Origin: Dioscorea cayenensis subsp. rotundata
Taxonomy: Eukaryota > Streptophyta > Magnoliopsida > Dioscoreales > Dioscoreaceae
Assembly (NCBI RefSeq): GCF_009730915.1
Contig: NC_052474.1
Location: 20,681,501 to 20,745,500, forward strand
Direction of reading: 5' to 3'
Length of the DNA: 64,000 bases
Shown here: one piece after another, positions 47,401 through 57,837 of the stretch
Numbering within the stretch: position 1 is the stretch's first letter
Layout: every line of letters begins with the position of its first letter
Notes under the pieces: generated by a model
What the model saw: the letters and a program-made list of their open reading frames with translations, nothing else
Told to the model about the DNA's origin: nothing
The model's database searches: none
Position numbers and translations under genes: made by a program

Positions 47401-50400
47401 GATTTCCATCAAGATGATTATGAGCAAAGCCTAACCTACTGAAAAGTTTGTCAAGGAGCCTATTAATGTTATCTTGTACAACACTCAAAACCAGACCTAT
47501 ACTGCAAAAGAGTAATAAAGGATGGCCTAGCAACATATTGGGTAATATTTTTGCAACATAAGCTGAAAAACCCTACCTCTGAGCCAGTTCCTGGAAACCT
47601 TTTGCTGTAGCATCTCTTGTAAATAGATCTTGCCTCAATAATATGACCCATCTCAATTTCCATTGCTATATAAGCTTGCCAAACTTCAAGCAGAGACCCA
47701 CTGAAATAAATGGTACACCTATGATTAGCACAATGCCAAAAGAATCATTTATCCAACTGATACAAGATATACATATTTGTTATTCTTAGAAACATCAGTT
47801 AAACCAAGTCTCATGACAAAATGATGAGAATAAACCATCAAGAAGCATACCTTTTCTTAATTAAGCTTTCCCAGACACCCCTAGCAGCAACCAAATCATT
47901 TCCAAGTTTGGCTTCTAAACGGGCCCAATATGCATGCAAATTCAACAAATCGTTAATGCTAACCATGTCTGGAGACAAGTAGTCAACAGCTCGCTGCATT
48001 TATAAAATCAGCAGAATAAGATAAACAAATAAATATTCATTAGATTTCTCAACAAATTGAAACAACAAATGAAGACCTACATGCAAGATAATAAGAAAAA
48101 AAGACATTCCTCCAAGTAAATATATACAAATAGAAGTTACTAAAAGCCACAAGTAATCAGCTGGTATTAACACATATTAATTCACGAACAAGGTGGCAGG
48201 AAAAAGGACTAACAAGTTGATAAAGCATGAATGCCTTCATGCACACCATGAAAAAGAGGGGACCAAACAGGCTGAGGCTCTAGTGTAAATAGAAAAAAAT
48301 GTCTAATGCCTTAGAAAAAGATGGAAAAACACCAAAGAGGAAAAGAACACAAAGGGGATCTGTGAAATCATCAATGCTCTTCTGAGCACTAAGCATTTCG
48401 GTCCTGCATTGAGATCAGATTAAATTTGGCAGACCAAAGCAATATGACTGCCAAAATGACAGACTGAAAGATGAAGCTGATTAATAGTAGGTTTTTTTAA
48501 CATTAAAAATTGGAGGTCAATTCCTAATAAGGTGGATCAGAATAACCTATTGCATTGATGGTTTATAAGTAAAAATTATACATAACCCTTGGTAAAAGTC
48601 GACAAAATTCAATGAATTTTTAAAACAGGATAGTAAAACAATAGCCACTCAAGTTCATGGTGGTGAAGGTACACTTCAAGCACAAGGATATGAGATTAAA
48701 AGGCACTTGAAAAAACCATAATATCAAAAAGATGAATGCACACGGATGTGCACGAAAACCATTAAAAAAAAAAAAGTTGTGTGACCAGAGGTAAAGGGTG
48801 TGGATGGAGTGTTCAACATCAAGGGCCTTATCATTGTACAGTGAAAGTGCCAACATGTCGTCCATGTCAGACGTAGAAAATGATGTTATACTTGATGGTA
48901 AATTAACATAGGTTGATGGGACCATCAGAACAGCGCAATACCCACACGCTAACACCAAAACTGGGTTTTTGCATCAGTGAACCAAAAGACACATGGTTAA
49001 CCCAAGTGACCAACCCAAACCCTGCACATGTTTGTTGATCATTGCAATTCCTTCATATTTCATTTAAGAACGGAGATGAACATCTAAGACTAGGGGCATA
49101 TCCAATAGGTTCCTTATGAGAATGATCAGGACGGGATTATACACCCAAGGAAAATACCTAATTTATCTAATAAAGATTGTGAAGCCAATAATTTTTTAAA
49201 AATAAAGGAATAACAAACACAATAACTAAAGAAAGCTAAAGTTTAAGAAAAATTATCCAAACAGAGTTACGTTTCCAAAAGTAACAGATAAACTAAACAA
49301 AGGTCAAAGAATGAATGTACACACACTCAACAAGAGAATTTTACTCCATATTTGCTCCAAACTATGCTAACACAATAAAGGGGAACCCAACCAACCACCT
49401 GCACAATATTTTATGTGAAACACGAAACTTGTCCAACTCAGGCCTTAAATGATCTCCTTTGAACTTTATCTAAAAATTCTCTTATAAGAATTAAGTAAAT
49501 TTCCTTAAAAAAATCCCTGAAAATACCAATATCATTCTCAACTTTGACCATAAGAATACGCCATATTCATATTTAAGTTTATTTCGAAGAATATGCAGTG
49601 ACTGATTATGAGCTGCCTAATATCAGTGTGCAATATCCTGAGCATAGAAGCGTTCAGAATTTGTGCATTATTGTTATGAACATAGTTTTAAAAAAATATT
49701 TTTGTTTTTGGTTTGGGTTGATGACAAACTATCTAATTTAATAATTTCAGTGAATTCAAGCAACATTCCACTTTATACCAGGACCAATAGGATATTGCAC
49801 ACTGAAAACTAGTAATTGCCACAAGAATATAACTTGTTCCGATGTGTCCAGCAAAACAAATAGGATAAAAAATGATCAGTCTACTAGTGGAAAACACACC
49901 TGAAAGACATCTCTGATCAAAGTATGTCCTTGAAAACCATCATTTGTACCAACCACAGAAACTCTCCGTCTTAAACCGTCAACTCGGGTGAGAAAAAGTT
50001 CCATATACTGCATAAGAGGCCCCAAAACATTACAAATTGGTGCAAGCATCAAATATCATATTGTAGTTCCTAACTAATAGTAGATTGAATGAGTGAGAAC
50101 AGTCCTTGTTTTCAACTTTCAGGGTAATGAATGTAAGGTAAAAGTTTGCCATGCATGCTCCTCAATGTTACCTCTTTGAAACTTGGGAAAGAACATTGTA
50201 AAGATTTCTCAAAAACCTGAAATAAAAACATTAAAGCTTTCGTCATTCTGGCAACAATGTACAGTATCATTAACATGTGCAAGTAGTACAACCCAATTAA
50301 TTTGGGCAACATGGATTACTTTTAAACATTTCTCTATCACATCTTATTCAAACATCCCATCATTTCCTTTATTACTTCACACCACCGTTACTATTGTAAA

Positions 50401-53400
50401 TCAGAACCCAATAACACCCAGATAAAACTTACTTAGATGAAGCACAGAAATTTAACAGTTACAACAAGAGATTATCACATATAATGTCAATATTGATTAC
50501 ATGACTAAAAAAGACTATAAAGTCTGTCTTTTAATATAAGTCTAAACAACAAAGCAACAGTGTTTCCTCTTTCTAGCAGAGCAAATATGTTGTTCTTATG
50601 GCACAAACGCCATTTTTAAACCAATGACTACCAACAGTTAATCATCTAGGATATATTTTACTGCAACTCACATCATTTCATAGCATTACTTAAAAAAACC
50701 AAATAAGGTAGAAACTTACTGCACTCAACTCTTCCTCAGAAGCACAGATGCGTTCCAGTGACAGCATGTAACGAAACCATAGATCTCCAACCCAAGAACA
50801 GTTTTTGGTGGCTCTAGAATAGACATTTTTCAGAACATTAGGAACCTGCAGCAAAACATGACCTCCCAGATTTAAGGTTTTCATATCAATAGCAAAATGT
50901 CAAAACTTGGAGGGAGAACAACCTTGAGGGTTCTGTCCAGATAGCTCGTATAAGCAACCCACAGATCACTAGACACAGGAAGTTCTGAAACAGCACGTTC
51001 AAAGAGAATTTGAACACGAGCAGGATCTCCAGATGATTCCTCAAATTTTATATAGTTCTACATCAATGATATGGGAATACAAATTATTACAAGCCTTTTA
51101 ATGAACAACAAGAAACTTAAGCACTAAGTAAAAAAAAAATCATGTCAATGTCTTCTAATAAGCAAAAGTAAGTATCATTGTCAGGCTTTACAATACCCCA
51201 TTTCAAGGTACCAAAATGGTATATGATTAATTCCTCTATATAATCATGCAGACACATACCTTTCATGAGAATCAACATCTTCAAGAGCTTATTACATTAA
51301 TTTATTGCTTTGTGCTACACAACATAAATCATTACCATCCTCGTATCAAGAGCAATCAATCGGCCATATTGGCAAATGTCAACAATGAGAACCTGGTAAA
51401 TTGCCTTTCTTAACAAGTGAAATGTATTCACACAGAGAATCAATCAACAATATAAACTTTCACGCCAGTAGAACAGCAACTTAACTGGAATATAGCGAAA
51501 AACACAAATAATTATGTCATTCACAGCAATAGGGCTATCTTTTAATTAAAATCTAAACCAGAGGAAAAGATTTGTATAATTCTCTGCTGCAACTTGAGTG
51601 CTAAAAATTCTGAAGTTAGCAGCGGATAAGTTTATAATGAACAACTCAGGCAATAGCTTTCAATGAGTGGTATTTATCATGTAGAGCCTTTGAGCATGCA
51701 CGCATACAGCAAGGGTATGTACTTTTAATCCTTTTAAATGTATGGTTGTTAGTAAAGCATATGAAATAAAAATAGCAACAAATCAACTGATAACATTAAT
51801 GCACTGTTTTTAAGAATGAAAAGACAGAGAAATGTCGGGGACAAAAAAACTTTGCTCAGATACCATGAAATGTTGTAGCTTATCATTGTCAGTTGCCTCC
51901 TTATTAAGTAAGGGGTCCTCATAGATTGTGCGAGCTTTGAACATCTCCATGGCTTTTTGATATGATGAGACAACATTTGATGGAATTCCGTCCATGTCAG
52001 CAGAGTCAATATCTTTAGCATTTCCTTGTTCAACCTCCCAAAGCTTGTAAGCCATCAATGTGGATTTTAAATCAACCAAAGGAACAGATAATTGACGGTG
52101 AAATAGAGATCGTATGCGATTAACCTGTTTAGCTTTTTCCTACAAACATAGAAGATGAGTTAAATCTACTTTTTTTTTTCATTTCCTTGATCAGAATAAA
52201 AGAATTTCATGTGTTCCTCCACTGTCAATAACAAAATACTAACAAACCTGTTTGTGGTAAACAATTTTAGTTCATCTTTATTGCATTAAGATAAAGTGGT
52301 ACATGCAAGTAATAACATGAAGATTTAATTGCATGTGGGCATCAATCTAACCTCATTATTGTCTTCAGCAATAGTAAGAAATATAGCTTGCTCAAATTCT
52401 CTGTATGCTTCCCAAATCCCGTTGCCCTCAACAACATGTAAACCAGCAGCTGTAATAGCTCGCTCAAACAAATTCCTCATCTTCGAGATACCAGTAGGTG
52501 AACATTGAGAGACCGATTGATCATGTTCTTGAACAAAATCTAAATAATCACACCATAGAGGCACAGACTGCATCAAAAAGATGGGAAGAGATGGTCACTC
52601 AACAGATATAACAATAATTTGGCTTAATTTCCGCTGAACAATTTAGACCTACCAAATATTCATACACTCCACGTTCATAAAGTTTTCTCAACATTAGTAA
52701 AATCTTCAGAGCTGCGTAAAAGAAGCAAAGAACCTGCCTTGTCAGAAATTGTTCAACACAAGGTACAGATATCTGACTTCAAAAGCATATATTAATAATT
52801 ATGAATTATCTATGCCAACATTTGCGATAAGCAAATCAAAACATGCCAATCTGATTATATGACAAGCTTTCATGTCATTTCTATGAATGAAACTTTGACA
52901 GAAAATTAAGCATGAGCAAAGACATCAAATATTTAAGATTGCACAAAAGATACTTCAATAGAATGGTATAGTCATGTAAGATAGTACCAAGAGTATAAAA
53001 AGTTCAATAACTAACTGATAACAACGTCTAAATAGCGACCTTATAAAGAATAGGGAAAAGGTTGAAATCTCATGTACCTTGAACTAAGAGAACATTCATC
53101 CTTTGTCCAATCCTGCCACATTTTAGGTGTTAAAGGAAAATGCTCATTCATTGACTCCCTCGCTTTTCTTAGTTTCTCAATATGTCCAAGTTTTCTCAGA
53201 TGATGAATACACTGGATAAGGAAAGTGGAGACAATATTAATGATGCATACTTTCAACATTTCATATTTCACAGATAATCACTACTAAGATAAGTAAATAG
53301 GTGATCCATCAATAGACCGCTCATGCCATGGAGAACATAAAATCTCAAAACCAAGAAAGAAGTTTAGGATTACAGATTACATCAGGTCCTGGTTTACAGC

Positions 53401-54126
53401 ATTTTCGCAATAGCTTATTATCTTGAAACCAACCACCTTATACATTAGCATACTGAAGATGTAAGCCATAAAGCAGAACATGCAATGTTTCACTCCATCA
53501 ACAAGCAACATAGTTCAATACAGAAGAGCACAATTACAGGAGAGCACAATACAGAAAGTTCACTCAAATAAGAATCCAACAATCTCATACGCACAAAGTT
53601 CAATCTTCCGATGAAGCAGCCAAACGAAGGATAAAAATTAAAATCATTTTGCATTAAACTAATAAACCCCAGCAAAACCCTAACCATAAAATCATCTTGC
53701 ATTAAACTGATAAACCCCAGTAAAACCCTAACCGTAAAAGAACGCAATTAAAAAACAACAGTTCAAGAATCCAAAGAACTTACAAAATCAAAACCCATTC
53801 AAGAACAACGGAGCAGGATCCTATACCTGAACATGAGCCTCGTAGTTGTATGGATTCTCAGCAAGAGATCTCTCCAGAGCTGAAACACGGAGCTCATCAG
53901 CCTCTTCATCGTCCGAATCCGAGTCCGAATCCGAGTCATCATCTTCGGAAGAGCTACTAGGTTTTTTCTCCTTCAACGCAGCTCCACCGAGATCAACGGA
54001 CGCATTCTCACCCGCTACGGTTTGCTCCGTCATCTCCACAACGGAGTCCTCCTCGAGATTCTCTTCGGCCTCCATGCTATCCTCCATTGCCGCCGATGAG
54101 GGATCGCCATCGGGTTCTCTCTCCAT
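41494..54126 (-). CDS. SART3: SART3/Prp24-like U4/U6 snRNP recycling factor (HAT repeats plus RRM)
   Basis: Exons, minus strand: 54126-53827, 53211-53078, 52711-52653, 52567-52352, 52139-51864, 51057-50923, 50845-50720, 50216-50172, 50007-49900, 47993-47851, 47700-47577, 45549-45475, 44315-43935, 43869-43777, 43385-43229, perhaps 42361-42311, and 41723-41494. N-terminus acidic (Glu/Asp-Ser run DSDSDSDSDDEEADE), then HAT helical repeats through exon 12 (LWCDYLDFV, IWEAYREFEQA, LWVAYTSYLDR, DLWFRYMLSLER, VWQAYIAMEIE, SWLRFEREYG). A Lys-rich linker with PAKKQKHSSPK follows, then one RRM with RNP2 AFISNI and RNP1 RGLAYVDF, and a C-terminal SNEQFRDMLLKK resembling the LSm-binding tail of SART3/Prp24. 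Expected length about 866 residues (883 with the optional exon). Exon 3 is one base too long (TTTT at 52683-52686); phases of exons 2 and 4 demand 58, not 59. Acts in the nucleus to re-anneal U4 and U6 snRNAs; the Arabidopsis homologue is EMB140. Confidence 0.9.
42311..42361 (-). other. Candidate optional exon of the SART3-like gene and its decayed duplicate
   Basis: A 51-nt stretch with a GTAAC donor and an AAAG acceptor would add 17 codons (DTKKQAVAHTFLPIRRE region) between exons of matching phase 1, so inclusion or skipping keeps frame. The better acceptor CACAG four bases upstream would not keep frame. About 120 bp upstream in the gene (around 42473-42530) a diverged copy repeats TGTTTCTTGATATTTTTCTG and TGAACTCCCTA, suggesting a local duplication of the exon and its acceptor. 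Confidence 0.4.
46287..46450. mobile_element. 164-bp GC-rich insertion in a SART3-like intron
   Basis: A strikingly GC-rich block (ACAGGCGGGGTGGGATTCCC ... CATTCCCCGCCCCACCCC ... GCATTTCT) in very AT-rich intron DNA. It is flanked by AATTG on both sides (46282-46286, 46451-46455), a 5-bp target duplication. The adjoining tandem copy at 46626-46640 reads GTAAATTGTGCACAGCGC, which is the uninterrupted form of the flanks GTAAATTG / AATTGCGCACAGTGC. Internal segments are roughly palindromic but no clean terminal inverted repeat is visible; family unknown. Confidence 0.7.
46452..46812. repeat. Tandem duplication of about 180 bp in a SART3-like intron
   Basis: 46452-46629 and 46630-46812 share AATTGYGCACAGYGCA at the start, then TGTGCATTATCAAATT / TGTGAGTTATCACATT, CACTGTCAAGAATGA / CACTGTGAAGAATGA, CACCAATTTTCCATGC / CACCATTTTTCTATGC and GATGAA.....TGTCA at the ends. 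Identity looks moderate, so it is old; the GC-rich insertion sits only in the first copy. Confidence 0.75.
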
Positions 54127-54258
54127 GGAACCCGATGAGGCCAGTGCTGAATATGCTGATGTTTGGAGAGGGGTTTTGCTCCCTTTATAGTCTTCATCCT
54201 CAGCGGCTTTTGACCGTTGGATTGGATGGCCGAATATGAACCGTTGGATTAACTAGTG

Positions 54259-54290
<32 letters not shown>

Positions 54291-55107
54291 AAAATATCGA
54301 AAAACTTTCCCCTATTTTTGCTTTTTTCGTTTTTTAGTCCCTCTAATATAAAATAAAGATTTTTTAGTCTTCGATTTAGACATTTATATTTTTTTATATC
54401 TAAAAGGATGAAAAATACTGGGATGACTAAAAGAAAGTGGATTTTTATATTAGAGGACTAAAAAGCAAAAAAACACACATGCAAAAATAAAAGAACTATT
54501 TTGATATTTACACCATATATATATATATATATATGAACCGTTATTATTTGGGTTTTTTTGGTATACATCCTGAAAAAACTGTTAATTGGACTTCCACATT
54601 CACAAGTAATTTTTTTGGAAGAACATCAAACTATGGTTTTTTCATTTTGAGACCGAAAGTTCAATTTGAATAGTTATTAAACTTCAATTTTGTTTTACTC
54701 GAGTAGTTAGCAAAAGATTCCGGGCATTTTGTTATGATATAGATGCCCAAGATCCTTTTATTAGAACATATATGATACACTTGTCATCAACTGGCAATTC
54801 TATCTCATTTGTAAGAATTTTCAACATTAGATCATAAAATATATCATATTCCCGAGTAATCATCTAATAAAATAAAATTAAAGTCGAATAATGATTTTGA
54901 TTCAAATTGAAGTTTTGAAAAAAAAAAATTACATAGTTTAGTGTACTATAAAAACAAATTTAGTAATATACATATATTTAAGTAATGCATGTTAAAAAAA
55001 AATAGAAAATTAATAAATTAAACAATGTAATATTTACAATATTTCCATTTTTATTTATATACATTTATATATATATATATATATATATATAAATTGATCC
55101 ACTTTGC
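54127..55107. promoter_or_regulatory. Divergent promoter region, SART3-like and PPR genes
   Basis: 981 bp between two start codons facing away from each other. It contains the foldback element 54285-54514 bordered by (TA)n on both sides, and a (TA)n tract (55068-55092) that ends 15 bases before the PPR ATG. CCGTTGGATT is repeated at 54202 and 54240. No clear TATA box can be chosen among the TA tracts. Confidence 0.5.
54285..54514. mobile_element. Foldback (MITE-like) element 3
   Basis: Arms: left ATCAAAAATATCGAAAAAC...TTTTTGCTTTTTTCG...TTTTTAGTCCCTCTAATATA; right TATTAGAGGACTAAAAAGC...GCAAAAATAAAAGAAC...TTTTGATATTTACACC. Same style (AGTCCCTC...GAGGACT) as elements 1 and 2 at 19.3-20.1 kb. 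The left outer end merges into a (TA)n tract. ATATGAACCGTT occurs just outside both ends (about 54235 and 54532), separated by the TA tracts. Confidence 0.7.
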
Positions 55108-57235
55108 ATGTCCACTCTCAACAAGCATGCCAAGCTCTGTGCGCGTTTCCAGGCCGCGTCTCGGCACGCCCAACACCTGTTCGCCACAATGCCACAACCA
55201 ACAACAACCCAAGCGCACGGCAACGCCGTGCAGCTACCCGGCTCATTCCCGGACGCCTCTGCTTTCCCGCAGCTCATCAAGTCTCTCGGCTGCCACGCCG
55301 TCACAGTCCATGCGCATGTCTTGAAGCTGGGACTTATGTCTGATCGCTACATCCGCAATTCGGTCTTGTGTTACTACGCAAAGTATGGGCCTTTCTTGTG
55401 TGCACTGAGTTTGTTTGATGAAATGCCTGACAGAGGAATTGTTGACTGGAATTCAATGCTCTCAGGGTTTTGGAAATGGAGTAGCAAGGAAGATGCTTGC
55501 AAGGTGTTTGATGAAATGCCTGAGCGCAATGTTGTTTCTTGGACTGTGATGGTTAGTGGACTTGCGAGGGCTGGAGAGTTGGAGGAGGCACGGAGAGTGT
55601 TTGAGTTAATGCCGGAAAGAAGTGTCGTCTCATGGAATGCAGTGCTTTCGGGTTATGTGAAGAATGGGCTGCCGGATGAATGCTTGTTCTTGTTCAATAA
55701 GATGATGAATTCCGGCGTTCGCCCGAATGAGACATCTTGGGTCACTGTTATCTCTGCGTGCGCGTCCAAGGGTGATTTGCAGCTTGCTAGAACATTAGTT
55801 CAACAGCTCGAAGAAAGCCGAGTGAATCTGAATTTTTATGTTAAGACCGCGCTTATAGACATGTATGCGAAATGTGGGTGTTTGGAGAAAGCAAGTGAGA
55901 TGTTTGCTACAATGAAGGATCGAAATTCAGTGACATGGAACGCTATGATCTCGGCATACATCAGAGGAGGTGATGTTCAATCAGCAAGAAAGTTGTTTAA
56001 TAGAATGCATGCAAAAGATGTCATCTCATGGAACACGATGATCTCAGGCTATGTGCAACATGGACAATGGACGAGAGCAATTGAGCTATTCAAAGAGATT
56101 TCATTGTTGAATAATATGAAACCGGATGAATTCACAATGTCAAGTGTTATCGCAGCTTGCGGGCATCTTGGTATCATAGAGTTTGGCCGATCGTTAGTTG
56201 ATTACATTGCTGAAAACAGGATTCCCTTAAGCCTTTCAGGGTATAATTCGCTGATTTTCTTTTATTCAAGGTGTGGGAGTTTGGAAGAAGCCAAGAAAAT
56301 TTTCGAAGAAATGCCCGAGAGGGATGTGTTTTCATACAATTCATTGATATCTGGCCTTGCCGCTAATGGCAATGGTTATGAGGTTCTCAAGTTGTTGAAG
56401 AAAATGAAGAATGATGGAATTGAACCAGATGCCATCACATATATCGGAACACTTACTGCTTTGAGCCATTCCGGACAACTAGATGAAGGTTTCCGAGTGT
56501 TTGCAATGATTAAAACTCTGACCGTAGATCACTATGCATGCATGGTAGATCTATTAGGCCGTGCTGGCCGATTAGATGAAGTGATGAGTTTGATCAGTGA
56601 GATGCCCGTGAAGCCACATTCGGGAGTTTATGGGGCTCTACTTAATGCGAGCCGCATTCACAAACGTGTTGATCTTGGTGAGTTTGCGGCGAAAGAGCTC
56701 TTTGAGCTTGAACCAGAAAATTCAGGCAACTACATTTTGCTGTCGAATATGTATGCCTCGAATAGAAGGTGGGAAGAAGTGGAGAAACTAAGGAAAATGA
56801 TGAGAGAAAAAGGTGTATTAAAAACGGTTGGATCTAGTTGGTTAGAATTTTCGCGGGAAAATTCATCGGTTTGTCTCTGGCGATCAATCACATTGCCGAT
56901 TGGATGATATATATCAAGTGTTGGAGGATTTGGGGGAAAGGATGAGAACAATGGGGTATATAGCTGATAGAAGTTGTGTTCTAAGGGATGTAGAAGATGA
57001 AGAGAAGGAAGAGATGGTGAGAGCTCACAGTGAGAAGTTGGCAGTTGGATTTGGACTGCTTGTTTTGGAGGGAGGGATAGTGATTAGAGTGGTGAAAAAC
57101 CTTAGAATTTGTGAGGATTGCCATGTTTTTATTAAGATGGTTTCAAAGTTGGAGGGGAGAGTGATCATGGTGAGGGATAACAACAGGTTTCATAGCTTCA
57201 TAGATGGCAAATGTTCTTGCAATGATTATTGGTGA
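55108..57235 (+). CDS. DYW-class PLS pentatricopeptide repeat protein, one frame break
   Basis: Intronless. The first frame from the ATG at 55108 runs 599 codons with PPR repeats (IVDWNSMLSGFWKWSSKEDA, VVSWTVMVSGLARAGELEEA, VVSWNAVLSGYVKNGLPDEC, ALIDMYAKCGCLEKA, YGALLNASRIHKRVDLG as E domain, NYILLSNMYASNRRWEEVEK as E+). Near 56851-56856 (TCGCGGG) one extra base shifts the frame; the continuation KIHRFVSGDQSH...DDIYQVLEDLGERMRTMGY leads to a full DYW deaminase end with HSEK, a CEDC pair and the final CSCNDYW plus stop at 57233-57235. Without the extra base the protein would be 708 residues. Expected role: organelle C-to-U editing specificity factor. The N-terminus is Ala/Arg/Gln-rich and could be an organelle targeting peptide; an alternative start ATG lies at 55189. 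As written, the E+ and DYW regions are lost. Confidence 0.9.
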
Positions 57236-57837
57236 AGTTTAGGTACTAAATACAAACTATTGTAAATTGTGTTTGATTAACGTTATTTGTACCGAATAAC
57301 TTTTACTGAATTGATTGACTGCATGAATAATCACTCAAGATCAGAGCGATGTATTTCGGGATTATCATGTCACCGAGAAATTTTTGCACTATCTTGTAGC
57401 TTGAGTTTTATTCCCACACAAAATTGCAAGTGAAAAGCAGAAAATATAAGATTAACATCACACAGTTGGACATAACCTTGATTCAGAGTTCATACTGCTC
57501 ATGCATTAAGATTGAGAAAATGCAAGAATAAGTCCATCCCATATTTTAATAAAGTGAGACAAAGATTTGAAGGTATATCAACAAAATAGCAGGCTAACAA
57601 GCATCACACTTTTGGACAATGAAGACAGTTATCCATGACAAAAGCAGTGTTTCAGCCCTGAAGAGAACAATAAACATGAATGAAAATTAAAAGGAAACAT
57701 GGAAGACGGACAAGTCTGGAAACATAGATCCTGATTTCCATACAGATAAAGTTCCATATCTGCATTGAAAATGGTCCAACAAAGATGTTTATGTAGGCAG
57801 TTTCTAATATAATCAACCTAGATGACTACTGCTTGAA
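57236..57837. other. Convergent 3' ends of PPR and Alfin-like genes
   Basis: 602 bp holding both 3' UTRs. No other gene or repeat recognised. Confidence 0.55.
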
